64,000 nt of DNA from positions 274,827,413 to 274,891,412 of the forward strand of contig NC_073692.1 in assembly GCF_029784155.1 (NCBI RefSeq), read 5' to 3'. The position numbers were made by a program, and so were the translations under genes. The notes under the pieces were generated by a model. The model searched no databases. It saw nothing but the letters and a program-made list of their open reading frames with translations, and had not been told where the DNA came from. Shown piece after piece: positions 42,525-55,075 of this stretch; the stretch's first letter is position 1, and each line of letters starts with the position of its first letter. The stretch comes from Uranotaenia lowii (lineage: Eukaryota; Arthropoda; Insecta; Diptera; Culicidae).

Positions 42525-44040
42525 ATAAATTAATGTTAAAAACACAAACTTCACATAAATGTCAGGAGAAACCGACAAAATAGTCATAGGTCAACCGAAA
42601 GCTAATCCTTATTTTCAAAACTCTCTCTCCCATAGATGCCATGATTATGTCATTTAAGTTGCCCCGGCAGCTTTAAGATGATTTATTCGCCCAAGATTCG
42701 AATCATTCAACAAATAGTCAGCACCTTTCCCTCTTTTCCGGTGACAATTTCTTAAGCCATCGAATCTGCGGTTCGATCGGAATTAGAGATGGTGAGAGAA
42801 AGGCCACCGAACGGTCGGAATGAAAAATGACTTCATATGCGAAGGTTCAACTCTGCTCTCAGGCTCCTGGGCTGGGCTACCTTAAAAATAAATATCCGAA
42901 AGCGTTGTCGACGGCCATCCGGGGCGCAGGTGTGTCCAAAAAATCTGCCTATTTTGATAAATTCGTCGCTATTTGCTGAACGCGTTCGCTTTCTTCGGGT
43001 CTATTTCTCAATCGTCGTCGTCGTCTTTTCTTCTGCCGTTCATTCTCCCAGGGCCCGGTCGAAAAAGTTGGGCAGGTCGCGCGTCATTATTTATTTTATT
43101 GATTCGTCTCGAGTCCACCCCGATTTTTGGCTCGCCCTGGCCTAAGTCCTAAGCGTACTCCTGGAGGCAATAAATCGTAGCCCATGTCGAACAACCGATG
43201 AATGGCATAAGGCAAAGTGGGAATGACAGAGGTACAAAGCGATTCTGTCGTCCCAAGTCACAGTGGGAACAACTCGACGCAATCTAACGCCGAGTGAAAG
43301 ATCTATTCAATAATAAGTACCTAAGTGAATTTCATGAATATTTTTAACTACAGGATATTCGAAACCATTGCTTCATTTATATAATTTCTTCGATGAATAT
43401 CGTTGGACCATAAAGACAAATGATGCGTGTGCTTATTAATAACACCACTCGGACTAAAAAAGCGTTCTATGATCGTCATGTCCAACATTTGATCTTATGA
43501 CGATTGACTTAGACATGAAGGCAATAGCCGCTATGCAATGGTCACTGGTACACAGAATAATTTTGACACTAAAACAGATACCTATCCCACTATGCTTGAG
43601 GGAAAAATCCACGCAAAATAATTGTTATTACAGACCGTTGGACAGTGGTTTTTAAATTTGGGGTTTCCTTCAACAAAAGATCTTTCTCCCGATTGTGCGT
43701 GAGGGATTGTCGCCTGCAGCTGCCGCTAGTTCTCTCGGATTGTCCCATCCCAAGCTTGGATTCACGAACTGAAAAGGACACGTTCGAAAGCAACAAAAGG
43801 ATGCTCCCTTTGAATTGAAAAACAAAAAAAAAAACGAAAATAGGGAGAATCTCGAGATAGCATCGTACCCGAATGCGTTCGGTTCGGTTTGCCGCCAAGG
43901 ACAATTGCAGTTAGGCAGTGAAATGTTATTTTCCATTGGCGCAAGAATTGCGTCCTGTGATGAATTAGTCACGGGGCGGACTCCTCCCAGGATGCGTCTC
44001 AATTTGTTCATCCCACTTTTAGAGACTCCTGTCTGATGCA
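42525..44040. other. Less AT-rich unique-looking segment, no gene identified
   Basis: Several medium frames overlap on both strands (plus 42837-43145, minus 43590-44041) without a common phase, domain or splice pattern. A T-rich tract (TCTTTTTCGT-like) occurs at about 43830. It may be a remnant of single-copy DNA. Nothing is called. Confidence 0.35.
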
Positions 44041-46036
44041 AACTGAAGTCTTTCTTCCGCAGGAAGTCATCTCTTCGGTTCGTTTATCGTGGTTTTGTTA
44101 ATGAATTGATCATTAACTAACTGTGTCGGCTTTCTTGGAAGGGAGATTTTTTGTAGCCTTGAAATAAAAGACGGAATAGTTCTAACCATTTTAACAGGAC
44201 CAATAAAATTTAGACAAACTCCTTTGATCTGTTGATATGTTTCTCAATAATCTGAAAATATAACAATAATAATAAAAATATAAAAAAAAACCATAATGGT
44301 CTCAAAACCAATAAACAATTAAAAAAAAAACTCAAAAACACATACAAACAAAAACATAAATAAAAATGTCATAAGACTTCAAAAACGATGCAAAATGACA
44401 AAAATTACAAAAAAAAACAAAAAAATAAAAAAAGTCATATTTTTAAAACATTATTAAAAAAATTGAAAAAAAAATTAATTGAAGCTTATGATAACGATTT
44501 TATTTTTAGATAAAATTGAAAAAAAAAACATGAAGACAAAACCAATCGAACTGTCACGGTATGATTTTGGCAACACTAATTTCTCCGACGTCAGCCTTGT
44601 TGTTCTCTCTGCGTCCAGCTGTGCAACCAGATGGCTAAATATTGATAGATAATAGATATGAAAGATATGAATATTAATTTCATGACCCAATTTTAAAGAT
44701 AGTAAAATCTGGGCACTCTGGGTAAAAATCAGAACAAAAGCTGTGTCTGACCAATATCACTAGTTTACAGCATTTTTGAACTTAGTAAACTGAAATTCAT
44801 TTTTAATGTGAAATCGTACGCTGAATCCGAAAATTAAATTCAAAAAATTCTCAGTAGAACAGTTTTTGAGTTATGCACCGAATATAAAAATATGGAAAAA
44901 TAAAAGGAGTACGTTGACTTAGATTAAAATATCTCGAGCTGCATACCATTAATTTGAGATATCTTTTTTGCATTTTAAAGGTGAATAAATTTGCTGTCGA
45001 TCATCTGAAATTATGATATTCGTGACTTCATGATAGAAAAAATAATAAAAACGTCTTTTTTAAGAGAAAATTTTGTTTCAGCGAAAATTTTAGACTCGAT
45101 GGTAACATTCCAAAAATCTGATTTTCTACTGGCATATAATGTCAATTCAAAACAAAGATTTCAATTGGTTATTTATCGAAATCGGTTGAAAACTTTAGAA
45201 GTTATGGTTACTTTACCATAATTGTAATTTTTGCATTTTTATAGGAAGAATAAAACACGGAAAGTCGCACTCGATCAAAGTCAAATTTATTGACCAGAAG
45301 GTTACGTGCCAATTTTCAGAAAAAATCTGACCATGGGGAGGGGTTGCTTGAGTCTCAAACGTGAATTGGATTGTAAGGTAATTTGCTCGAAAAGAACATA
45401 AAATATTGGTTTTCCATTATTAACTTGTTCTGCACAAGCCGATTGTATTTTGTGGTTCATTTTCTTGAAGCCTTATTTTGAACAAATATTTCATTCGAAG
45501 TCTGTAACACGATTGGATTTTTTCCTCAGATTTAAGTTTTTTTTTTGCCTTCAGAGCATTGGAGATGAAAGCTAAAATCTGAGAAAAATGGGTTAAATTT
45601 GAAAAAACTTCAATCTGAAAAAAAAGCTTAAATCTGAAAAATGTGCTCCACATGGGTTGAATAGATCTGCATCCCCTTGGGTTCATATCGCTTTAGCCAG
45701 AAGTTTAAAATATGCAGATATGTATATAGCCTTTACTTTGGTAGATACAATAGTCCTATTTGCCGCTGGCAGTGTTCGTGATGTCTGATTATTTCACAAC
45801 ACTTTTCAGTTTTGAGAAAATTAACTTATAAAACGTTTTTGTTGATAAAAGCTGCAAGTTTATTGAACCGGGAGTTTTTGAGGTTAGGCAATTATAAATT
45901 TGCTACAGCAACTGATAGTTTAAATGATCACCCTTGGATACAATCTTATCTATACTCATTAGATAAACATATGTAATAAAACTTTAACAGTAAAGGCCTT
46001 TTACATTATTAAACCTCTGTTTTTTTGTTTAAGTAA
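44041..46036. other. AT-rich with A-rich low-complexity tract
   Basis: 44270-44480 is a run of A-rich simple sequence with AAAAACA-type units. The rest is AT-rich and no open frame has support. Confidence 0.5.
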
Positions 46037-46744
46037 TAGGGGATACCCGTCTATGGCCGGACAACATTTAATTTTCAAAAACGCAATATCCTATTTATGT
46101 TTGAACACCATGGATATAACAAAAATAGCAGCCTGTTTTTTTTTTGTTTCAAGGGATTTTAACTGCCAAAGCTCGGAGAGCATCGCCTAAAAGTTGCAAA
46201 TATATTGTGGTCAGTTTTTACGGCCCTTCCCGGTTGGTTGCTGCCGTATGTGGGTTCATCCCACTAAAACCACCTTGGGCTTCGTGTGCCAGATGTGCCC
46301 CTTGGTTTCACCCTATGATACTACCTCAAGGGGCAGGCTGTGCTAATGCACTTATACATCTCACCCTTTTCCTCTTTCTCAATTTTGGACTTTCTCCATT
46401 ATCATCTTTCTCCTTTTCTCTATCGCCAACTTCAGACTGGTACGGGAGACCCCGAGACGTGTGCCGATTAGGTAACGCTTTCAAAGTAACTCGCGCCCGT
46501 CACAGCATGCACTACCGCAGGATTTCTAAATACCAAGGCATGGCCGATTGAGAAACTACCTAGAATCCCGTCACGACCACCCTGAATGGTATCTCCGCTT
46601 CCTTTTGCTGCAGGAAAGATCGTAGTTGAGTACGTGACACCTTTTAAGTCCCACCACACGTATGAGTCCAGATTAGGGTTATACCGCGCCCTAAGATCGC
46701 GTTGCTTTTGAATTGTAGTGTCATACGAGGCCCAAGCCCTTCCG

Positions 46745-47299
46745 TTAGCTTGTCGAATTTGGTTGACTATCTCGCTCTCTCCGTTCATCATCTTTCCTGA
46801 TCCTTGTTAACTCGCGCATGATTTGCGAGATTTCGTCGACTATAGCAGGCCACGACTGTTCGTCGCGACACATTTCACCCACAATAGTTTCAGCGTTCAC
46901 ATTTTTAAGTTTATGACGCCTTGAAATGAATCTGGGACAGACAAAGATAGCATGTTCTGCTGATTCCTCCGTATCTGCGCATTCCGGGCAATAGGGCGTA
47001 CTGATAAGCTTAAACCGATGAAGGTATTGCTTTAAGCACCCTTGACCCGAAAGGAACTGCGTCAGGTAGAAGTTGACCTCTCCATACTTCCGATTTACCC
47101 AGTCTGAAAGTCGCGGGATTAGCCTATGCGTCCATCTTGCGTTGTTCGATGCGTCCCATTGCTCCTGCCACTTGAGCATTGACGCTGCTCGTTGAATTTT
47201 ATGCACTCCTCTAACAGCTCTTGCTTTGTAACATTCCATATCCTCCGCCAGAGTTATGTCGATGGGAATCATACCCGCGATGACAAAAGCTGCATCTGC
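46745..47299 (-). pseudogene. R1-like LINE C-terminal Cys-His domain
   Basis: It continues in frame after one TAA codon from the RT, beginning ADAAFVIAGMIPIDITLAED. The zinc-binding motif CPECADTEESAEHAIFVCP lies about two thirds along, preceded by FLSGQGCLKQYLHRFK. R1-clade proteins have this nucleic-acid-binding tail. It ends in a stop at 46745. Because the only break between it and the RT is one nonsense codon, RT and tail were recently a single reading frame. Confidence 0.8.
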
Positions 47300-48421
47300 T
47301 TATATGGTCCTGTATGCACAGGAAACTCGCATGGCTATCAGCTGCGTGCTGCGTAATTTGAATCTGTTGCGCTCTACCTCTATCGCGGAGCTCCAGGCCA
47401 CTCCACCGTATCGTAGTTTGGACAGTGCTACGCTCGCAAGGAGACGTCTCTTGCTACTCTCTGGACCATGGCAGTTCGGCATAATCCAGGCCAATGAATC
47501 TATGACTTTCGATGCACTTTCACAACAGTATTTGACATGTGCACCAAAACTTAAGCGATTGTCGACCATTACTCCAAGGTATTTCAGCTGCTGTTTCGAA
47601 GATGTCGTGTGCCCTCCGACAGTAATCTCCATATGCGGCACAACTCTTTTATTAGTCACGTGCAGAACTTCTGTTTTATGGTGAGCTATCTGAAGCTTAA
47701 CTCCCTCCATCCAGATGCCAACCCTTTCTACGGACACCGTTGCAAGGTCTTCTACCTCCTCGATTGTTTCGCCGATGATCATGAGCACGATATCGTCAGC
47801 AAATCCGACTATCTGCACGCCTGCTGGTAGTTTCAGCACAGGTCCGAGTATGGAACCCTGTGGAACACCCGCTGTTAGGGCAGTAGATCGTAACCCAGTT
47901 TCGGTTTCGGTCGTCAGGACTCGATTTTCGAAGAAGCTTCTTTTTATACTGTAGAGGGTATTGGGAACACGCATCCTGTGAAGTGCTTTGGCAATCGCTT
48001 CCCAGCTGGCATTGTTGAAGGCATACACGTCGATTGTCACAATGGCGCAGTGACGAACACCTGTCCGCTTCTTTTTATATGTGCGCTTCGCGTACTCTGT
48101 CACCATTCGGATGGCGTCCACCGTAGATCTCCCTTTCCGAAAACCGAACTGTCTGTCCGACATTCCACTTTCACCTATGGTGTTGATAATAAGTCTGTTA
48201 AATAATATCCTCTCCAGTAGCTTACCAAGGGTGTCCAGCAGACAAGTGGGTCTGTATGATGATGGATGCCCTGGAGGTTTTCCAGGTTTCAGTAGTAGCA
48301 CCAACTTCGCCGTCTTCCACAGATTTGGAAACGAACCCTCGTCGTCCGATGTCGTGGGCATCCGCATCGTACGGGGTAAGTGGCCACTGTGTCGGGCCAT
48401 GCTGCGGGAAAAGATGTGCAA
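47300..48421 (-). pseudogene. R1-like LINE reverse transcriptase
   Basis: A 373-codon frame covering most of the RT. It contains WKTAKLVLLLKPGKPPGHPS, SSYRPTCLLDTLGKLLERIL, SDRQFGFRKGRSTVDAI, CAIVTIDVYAFNNASWEAI (box A Asp), TAGVPQGSILGP and VGFADDIVLM (catalytic FADD). Between GSILGP and LKLPAGVQIVGFADD about a dozen residues normal for the family (the LWN..YD segment) are missing, an in-frame deletion in the palm. The frame ends at an in-frame TAA at 47300-47302, after which the same frame continues into the C-terminal domain. The start of this frame is a frameshift point and not a true start. Confidence 0.85.
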
Positions 48422-49373
48422 CGATCTCTCTCAGTTTTTCCAGACACTTTTCAGTCGGCGACCTTGAGCCACCGAATCTAGCCAGTGCAACTTTATAGAA
48501 TTGGCCCCATGGGTTATCATCTACGCTCTAGCATTACGCTCTGTAGCAGTTCTCTTAGCTTGCTTTAATCGCTCGCTTAAGTGCCACTCTGACTGCTAGG
48601 TAAACGGCAACTCTCGTTTCTCTATCGGCTTCATTTCTCGCCCGTTGAGCTCGTCATCTGGCTTTTAGACAGCTAGTGGGAAGCTCAGCTGTTTCTGAGG
48701 TCCACCAGTAAGCTGGTCGTCGCCACCACTTCGGTGTATTCCTTCTGGGCATGGTCAGCATTATGTAACTGCGATGCTTCCTGCATGTATATAGCTTCGG
48801 TGCACACTTCCTTATCGAAAGTTTTAGTCTTCCATCTGCGCTCATGCACTGGCAATTGCCTTACTGCCACCGGATTTTAGTTTCCTACGCTATAGCGTAT
48901 CGCCTGGTGATCGCTGCGTGTAGAATCGTCACACACTCTCCAATTCATATCAGTTTTTAACGATGAACTCGCAAAGGTGATATTGATCACTGACGTTCTG
49001 TCTGGTATTCCATTCTTGCGATAGGTGCTGATGGATCCAGTGTTGCACAGCTCAACTTCCAGTGTTGCGAAGGACTCTAGTAGACTGCGGCCCCTGGGTT
49101 GTTGCACCTACTACCCCAGTTAACCGCCCAAGCGTTGAAGTCTCCTCCTATTACTACAGGGGCCTTTCCTGTCAGTTCGTGAATGAGTTCATCCAACATT
49201 GTGTTGAACTCCTCGAACGTCCATCTTGGTGGAGCGTAGCAGCTGCAGAAAAAGATGCCGTAAATTTTTGGAATCACGAATCCGTCCCGAGAATCTACCA
49301 CTATCTCCTGAATAGGAAAACGTCCCGTGGCGTTTTTACGGCTTGTCAAATGTGAGTTGCACATAAACGTCAT
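48422..49373 (-). pseudogene. R1-like LINE endonuclease and linker (broken)
   Basis: The APE-type endonuclease survives in separate frames. 49077-49373 contains SCYAPPRWTFEEFNTML and VVIGGDFNAWAVNWGSR, with the catalytic GDFNA. 48877-49107 contains SVINITFASSSL, then NWRVCDDSTRSDHQAIRYS with the catalytic SDH motif. 48654-48870 continues the linker towards the RT with ETAELPTSCLKAR. At least two frameshifts separate these pieces, so the domain is not functional although its key motifs are visible. The N-terminal endonuclease strands are cut off at about 49375. Confidence 0.75.
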
Positions 49374-49375
49374 CG

Positions 49376-50007
49376 TTTGTTGGTTATCTTTTGACTGCAG
49401 TAGGATAACAAAACGGAAGTTTAATCAAAATATTATGAGAACAAAAAAAAAGCGATTTTTCTATGACCAGACAACACATTGTTGTCCTTGACCAGACAAA
49501 AAAATATTCAAAATTGAACATAATTTTTACTTGAAACTTGCATTTTTTTTTTCATCTCTATAGCACCCTGAAATGGTTATCAAAAGATAAGCTTTCAAAA
49601 ACGAAAATATTTTAAATAAATCCGGTCTTAGACAATTTTTCTCTAATTTTTTTCAAAACAAATGTTTCATTCTGGTTTGTCAAAATAACTTTTATGAACA
49701 GCTTCATAGAATGTTCAGAATTGAAAAAAACGAACTCACAAGACCTGTGTAAGTAGTTTGATTCATTTTGCCACGTTTTTGTGTCATTGGTGACAAGTTT
49801 TGTGAAGTAATTCGTAGTATTCGGCTATAGACAACACTTTTGGAAATGAGAAAACTAACATAAAATTATTTCTCTTACCTCATAAATACGTAGTAAATTA
49901 ATTTGTTTCTAATATTGTTAAGTGATCATAATATAGTTTCTCTTCAAATCAGTAGAGGAAATAATATTTACAAAAATATTTCGGCCTGGTCGTAGACAAG
50001 CTCCACT
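49376..50007. other. AT-rich body of the split GGGG element
   Basis: Contains GACCAGACAACAC and GACCAGACAAAA motifs and nothing coding. Confidence 0.4.
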
Positions 50008-50009
50008 TA

Positions 50010-50902
50010 TAGAGCCCGCACATTAGCTTAAAATTAACCATTTTTTTTAAAAACATCATAACTCAATGTTTCCTGCATCTATAGGACCGAATAATATTAG
50101 ACAGAGAAAACAAATATGTTTCCACATGCTTAAGTGTTGGTGAAAAAGAATATAAATGGCATAAACTTCTCAAACATGACAAACATAATAAAAATATTAT
50201 AAATATCAAAAACAGTACGAAAAAAGACTAAAATACACTAAAAATACAAATATGACAAAAAACAAACGTTTGAAGCATACTAAAGAAGTGATAAATGTGT
50301 ACAAAAAAAACTGTAGTATCTTCACAAAACTTACAAATGTTGCTTAAAATCTGCAAAATGTGTAAAAATTTCGTACCACTGGTTTTTCAGCGAAAATTTT
50401 TGCAACGATATGCTGGAAGCGACAAAAAACGGAAACCTGCAATCTGACAAATGCAAAATAGAAATCAAGAAAATAAAAGTTGGAAACGGAAGGGAACTCT
50501 TTACTTTCCATTTTTCGTTAATTAACAACTTTTAAATACTGGCAATTCATTTTATTAACACCGACTCAATGGTTGCAAAGGCAATTTATATAAACTTTCG
50601 GCACTTTTGCCTCGCTTAAAACTCTGACTTAGGGAAGATAAAGGGCATAATGGTCTGGCCACCTTGAGGAAAACGCTTATTTAACCATAGAAAACAGCTA
50701 TAATATGTGAATTACATCATTGTTTCATGTTCAGACACTAAAATAGTCTATTTCCTAATTAGCTGAAACTTGAAAAAGTAGATAAAAACGTTCAAAAATG
50801 CATTTTAATTTTTTTTTTGCCGAAAGCTGAAAACCAGTCACGGTTGGGGCATAATGGGAACCCCCTTGGGTCAGTATAAGCAACATGAATCGGGGTACAA
50901 TG
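50010..50902. other. AT-rich; GGGCATAATGG motifs
   Basis: GGGCATAATGGTCTGGCCACC at about 50642 and GGGGCATAATGGGAACCCCC at about 50847 resemble the subterminal motif of the 10070 element and suggest a further decayed relative. The boundary was not resolved. No gene. Confidence 0.4.
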
Positions 50903-51457
50903 AGCGTTTTCTGACGGGGAATCTAGCAGCGAATTCAACTCGATGAAGTCAACTGAATTATTATTCAGCTCTATTGAGCAACAGCTCATCTGACGATTTG
51001 TCCTATTAGTAAGATGTCGGAGAAATAATCAGTAGGCTCAACTTCGGTTCCTGGTGGAGGTATTTTTTTTTAATTTACCATTCATGATTTATGCATTTTC
51101 CACTAAACGGTGAGGCGAAGATCCACCAAACAAAGCAATAACAAAATAATCTAGATCTGTTTGTAGAATTCAGATAATTCCAACACGCTCAAACATTATG
51201 TTTCTGGTTCCTCGTTTGCCGGATAATACTACTAGCCGTAAAATGTAATGTAACAATCAAAAAATAAATCATGAATGGTATTTGAAAAAAATCACCTCGA
51301 ACAGGAATCGAGCTCGAGCCTACTGATTACCTCTCCAACACCGTACCAATAGGACAAATTGGCAGATGAATCAAGTTAGCTGTAGCTCTATTATTCAGTT
51401 TACTTCATCGAGTTCAATTCGCTGCTAGATGATACGGCAGAAAACGCTCATCGTGTC
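50903..51457. repeat. Foldback of two tRNA-like repeats
   Basis: The arms 50903-51095 and 51265-51457 are inverted repeats of roughly 190 bp, about four-fifths identical by eye, from GAGCGTTTTCTGNCG to TACCATTCATGATTTAT. Each contains a tRNA-like stretch. On the minus strand of the right arm it reads GTTGGAGAGGTAATCAGTAG then GCTCGAGCTCGATTCCT, resembling D-arm and T-arm (B box). It could be a pair of SINEs in head-to-head orientation. Confidence 0.6.
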
Positions 51458-52920
51458 CTGATTGATAGTGCTCTGTTCACTCCGAGTCATCAAATTTAAG
51501 TAAAAACGCGTTTTAAAATTGATTAAAGTGAAAAATCAAAAATTTAATGATGGTGAAAATAAAGAAACAATGTGTTTTTTGTATGCTAAATGCGTTGCAG
51601 GAAACATTCTGTGCTTTGTTTTTTTTTTGCGTATTTGTCACATTTATTTTGGCCTGGATGTTTAAGAATAAACTGATATGGAAAATTGTTGTAAATACAT
51701 AGTAATATCTTAAAAAAAATAATTTTGAAAGTATCTACTGTAGATTTTTGAAAATTAACTTTCACGCTGAAATAAAGATTTTTGTAAATTCATTCGTTAC
51801 TGAAAATTATTTACATCAGAATGATCGCTGTCTAAACGAGAAACATTTTGAACAGTAATTCTCGGTCTTCTCGGAAGGAAAGCTAAATGATTTGGAGAGT
51901 TTCGGTTCATTTGACGTGCAGCAGTGTGTGGAAAGTCGGAAAGCCAGAGCAACATCTGAACCGAATGATGCCACCACAATCAGGGCCTTAACTGGGTCAT
52001 ACTAACAAATCATAATCGGTTGCTTCAATAAGGAAGCACCGACAAGCCACCTACCTCTCTCATACACAGAGGCCGTTGACGTTCGGAACATTTTTCAATC
52101 CTTTGAGGGAGAGCTTCTGGCAGCCAGTCAGGTCGTCAGACGATGGCAAGTTCAGTGGCCGGGCTGGTAGGAAGGTAGGATGATATCAAGCATGGGGCGT
52201 CGATTTCGATTTGAAACGGTGACTTGCATTCTGCCCTCTCTCTTTGGAACATATGGCTAGACCCGGCTTTGGATGAGAAAATTTCGGTCGGCTGCCAGAC
52301 AACGGAGAACTTAGGACGACGGCCAGACTCCGATATAGGAACGAATGTGCCTCCAAAATGTCGCCGGCTATCCGCGCCTGGGGGATCCATTCCTAAACGG
52401 TCAAAGTGTCGCTCGTTTGATGTTTTCGGCACCTTGCTTGCTAGGCATGATTTTGAGTCTTGCCAAAGGGTTGTTCACACTGCCAGTCACGCGTCACTTT
52501 TCGGGGTTCATTCGGGGTTTGGATACCGGCAATTCCAACAAGTCAAGTCAAGTCCAAAAAAAGGGTTGGCCGCCACTTTTCGGAAGCTGGTCTACGGTGC
52601 TGATGTTTGCGCCATGTTGGTATGCGTTGCACAAATATGTGTGGGATTATTTTTCAATTATATAGAAGGAAGAATCATTTTTCATTTCAATCAACTTGCT
52701 GCCATTGGAGCGTGAAATTCGGCACAATTCATGAAGCAGTTCTGTATAATAGAGCGATTAAAATAGACAAGACACTTCCGAGAGGTTCTCAAGTTTCAAG
52801 TTAAACTTTTTCCCAAAAACTAGATTCGTTCATTTTAATTGGTGCTGATTTTTTGTTTATATTTTTGCCCGTTTCATATAAGGGCTCTCTTATTTCCTCC
52901 ACGATCGTTGAAATAAACAT
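51458..52920. other. Unassigned; GC-richer patch at 51950-52720
   Basis: Overlapping frames on both strands (plus 52224-52715, 163 codons; minus 52136-52432) are open because of local composition. No domain, signal or codon pattern was recognised. It may be unique host DNA. The remainder is AT-rich. Confidence 0.35.
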
Positions 52921-53559
52921 GGTTAGATATTGGATACTTAATTCCGTTGGTAAAACTCGAAACAGGAATGTCTTACAAATATCAAATGTTCTTAATAAAT
53001 GTGCCAAATAAAACTAAACAACAATAGTGTTATCTTCAAAGTGTGAAAAAAATATATATCGCCTTTGAAATGTTTCTCACATGAATTTTTTTTTAATAGA
53101 AATATTTATTCCAATATGTCAATCGTTTATCCAGTAATTATCTGTTAAAAAGGAATGAAAAAACTGTACTCGTTTTAAAAACTAGAAAATTGCGGCTTAA
53201 ACTACGCAATGACTCTAGGGTAGTAGACGAACGTTTAGAATTCTCTTTGTTTGATAATTGTGAAATGAGAACTAATATGGTAAATAATAGTCAACGAACC
53301 TATTATCTTCGGATTTTACAAGATTTTTGCCTAGGGTCAGGGCAAGTCTCCTTTAGAAAAGTATCAAATCTCCAGTAACTTTAAAACATATCACAGTTTT
53401 TAATTCATCTACGAGTTCATGTACCGTTCTAACTTTTGGACCATATAAACTTGAAATAACACGCCATCAGAAAATGCAAAAGACGGCTAGTTGGTAAATT
53501 TTCCCAAAAATATATGATAAAAATAAGAAAAAAAAAGAATCAAGTATCCCATTCTCCCC
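52921..53559. mobile_element. Diverged copy of the 23797 GGGG element, left end lost
   Basis: Collinear blocks shared with 23797-24697 include GGAATGTCNTACAAA, AATGTGCCAAAT, TTTATTCCAATANNTCAATC and the right end ATCAAGTATCCC then ATTCTCCCC followed by TA. The left GGGGAG terminus is missing. Confidence 0.6.
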
Positions 53560-54332
53560 TATATTTATCTTAGTTTATAGGTATCTGGAGAATGGGTATG
53601 CGTTAAAATCCAAATGTTGGATCTTCGGTATTCTCTCAGTTACAAGTAGTTTCAAATAAGTAATCACGTAGAATTTGAAATGTTTTCATGGCTGAAGCCA
53701 GGATAAAAAAAAATGTATTTTTGTTATAAATATATACACTGAATTGGAATGAGATATTTTTCATTTTCTTTTCTAAAGTCTTGAAATCATTAACCCATAA
53801 AACGTCTTTAAAAAATGAGATACAGCATTAAAGCATTTTTTGTTTCCTTACAGAGCTTCAATTTTTTTTAACTGTCGGGAAAAAGTTACAAACAAAAGAA
53901 TATTCTCATGGTTAAATCCCAATACCGAAAAAACCGGTTTCTGAAGAATGAATATCGGTATGCACGGTGTTATGTTACCTTTTAAAAAAGTTCGGCATCT
54001 CTGAAAATTTGCCGAATTAAATTTAGAGTAGACTCTCAATTATCCAAAGCAACATTTACGAAAAATCCATCAAAATTAGATTTCTAACTTTATTCATTTT
54101 ACTTAAACTTCATTGTTTCTTCGATAAAAATTAACATAGAGAATACATCATTTTAATGATTAATGATGAAATCAAAATAATAACGTCTCCAAGCAACAAT
54201 TAAAATTGAAATACGCATTGTAAGCAAATGACTGTTGTTTTGAAAAGACTAATGTCTTCGTTATCTTAAAGTTTTTTTTCGCTTAAAACTCTATTTGAAT
54301 GGCGTTCAAGATAACTTTGGAGCCTATATAAA
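53560..54332. other. AT-rich, no feature recognised
   Basis: No frame or repeat that can be supported. Confidence 0.45.
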
Positions 54333-54600
54333 ACTAGCTGATTTTTCCCGGCCTTGCTCGGGTTCACATAAAAAATATATGAATATAAGTCGTTGATTTT
54401 ATTAAATTTTGGAAGCTATAGGACATTCCGCATAATGATAGCATTTTTTTGCCTGTAAAAAGTACCGACCTATTAGTTTTCCAAATTTTAAAATTAACGC
54501 GTCTTCGAGATATTTTCTATTTATAAAAAAAAATATTTTTCACAGTTTGCTTAAAAATCTATTATATTTAATTTGATGACTGGCAAAAACGTTGATTATT
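54333..54600 (-). mobile_element. Helitron-like 3' end (minus strand)
   Basis: Reading the minus strand, the element ends in CCCGAGCAAGGCCGGG (hairpin CCCG/CGGG, 54347-54362), then AAAAATCAGCTAGT at 54333. The terminal TCAGCTAGT equals that of the elements at 25920 and 60768, but the hairpin sequence differs. The inner boundary is arbitrary. Confidence 0.55.
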
Positions 54601-55070
54601 CCAAAAATGTATGTGCGTGAGTTGTGGAAAAAATTGCAAACATTGTCAAAAACGTACACAAAGTTCGAATCATGCGTTGCAGTGAAGCACATAATCAGAA
54701 ACAACGGTTGAGGATCATCAGGGAAGTCAAGGCTTATAACAGAATGTTTATCTTTAATAATCGAAAAACTAAGTGTAGGTAGATCGCTGAAATGTCCCGC
54801 AAATTGGCCTTCGACAAGCTAAAAGTGTGGTCTAATTAAAAGTTACTAAAAACTAACCTCAAAAAACAATTGTTTTTCCTAGTTCCAAAGCTCGTAGGCT
54901 GTCTAGCCGATACCGAAGCATTAAGGAAAATGATTTCTGATGGACGATAAAACTTATAAAAAATCCTATTCAAACAAGCTCCAGCGGTTGAACCCTAAAT
55001 CATTTCTGATTGTGGCTAGCTTGAAAGCTCAACAAAGGACTTTTGTAAGTATATTTCACAATCAACGATC
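54600..55070 (+). pseudogene. Degenerate mariner/ITm-type transposase remnant
   Basis: At about 54937-55040 the plus strand reads LMDDKTYKKSYSNKLQRLN, comparable with the MDDETYVKANYKQLSG block of the mariner immediately to the right, including the catalytic first Asp. Upstream fragments such as EVKAYNRMFIFNNRKTKC may be from the same protein. Stops are frequent and no TIR was found. It is an older, separate insertion, because the neighbour's TIR and TA lie to its right. Identification rests on one motif. Confidence 0.4.
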
Positions 55071-55075
55071 TTAAC

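Larger units (their letters stand above)
46137..49375 (-). mobile_element. R1-like LINE, 5'-truncated
   Basis: Minus-strand order: endonuclease, RT and Cys-His C-terminal domain, followed by a 3' region ending in a T-run on the plus strand at 46137-46146 (the poly-A tail). ORF1 and the start of ORF2 are missing. Relatively few lesions were seen, so it is moderately young. The clade is inferred from the C-terminal CPEC..AEHAIFVC block and the endonuclease sequence. Confidence 0.8.
46037..50009. mobile_element. TA-flanked GGGG element split by an R1-like LINE (proposed)
   Basis: The left end is TA then GGGGATACCCGTCTATGGCC. The right end, read inverted from 50009, is TA then AGTGGAGCTTGTCTACGACC, similar in layout. 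GACCAGACAAC motifs recur at 49468-49500. The LINE at 46137-49375 sits between these ends. The right terminus is more diverged, so this pairing is tentative. Confidence 0.4.

Noticed and set aside
52224..52715. 163-codon plus-strand frame in a GC-richer patch
   Set aside because: No recognisable domain, overlaps an open frame on the other strand and lacks gene context. Kept only as an unassigned region.
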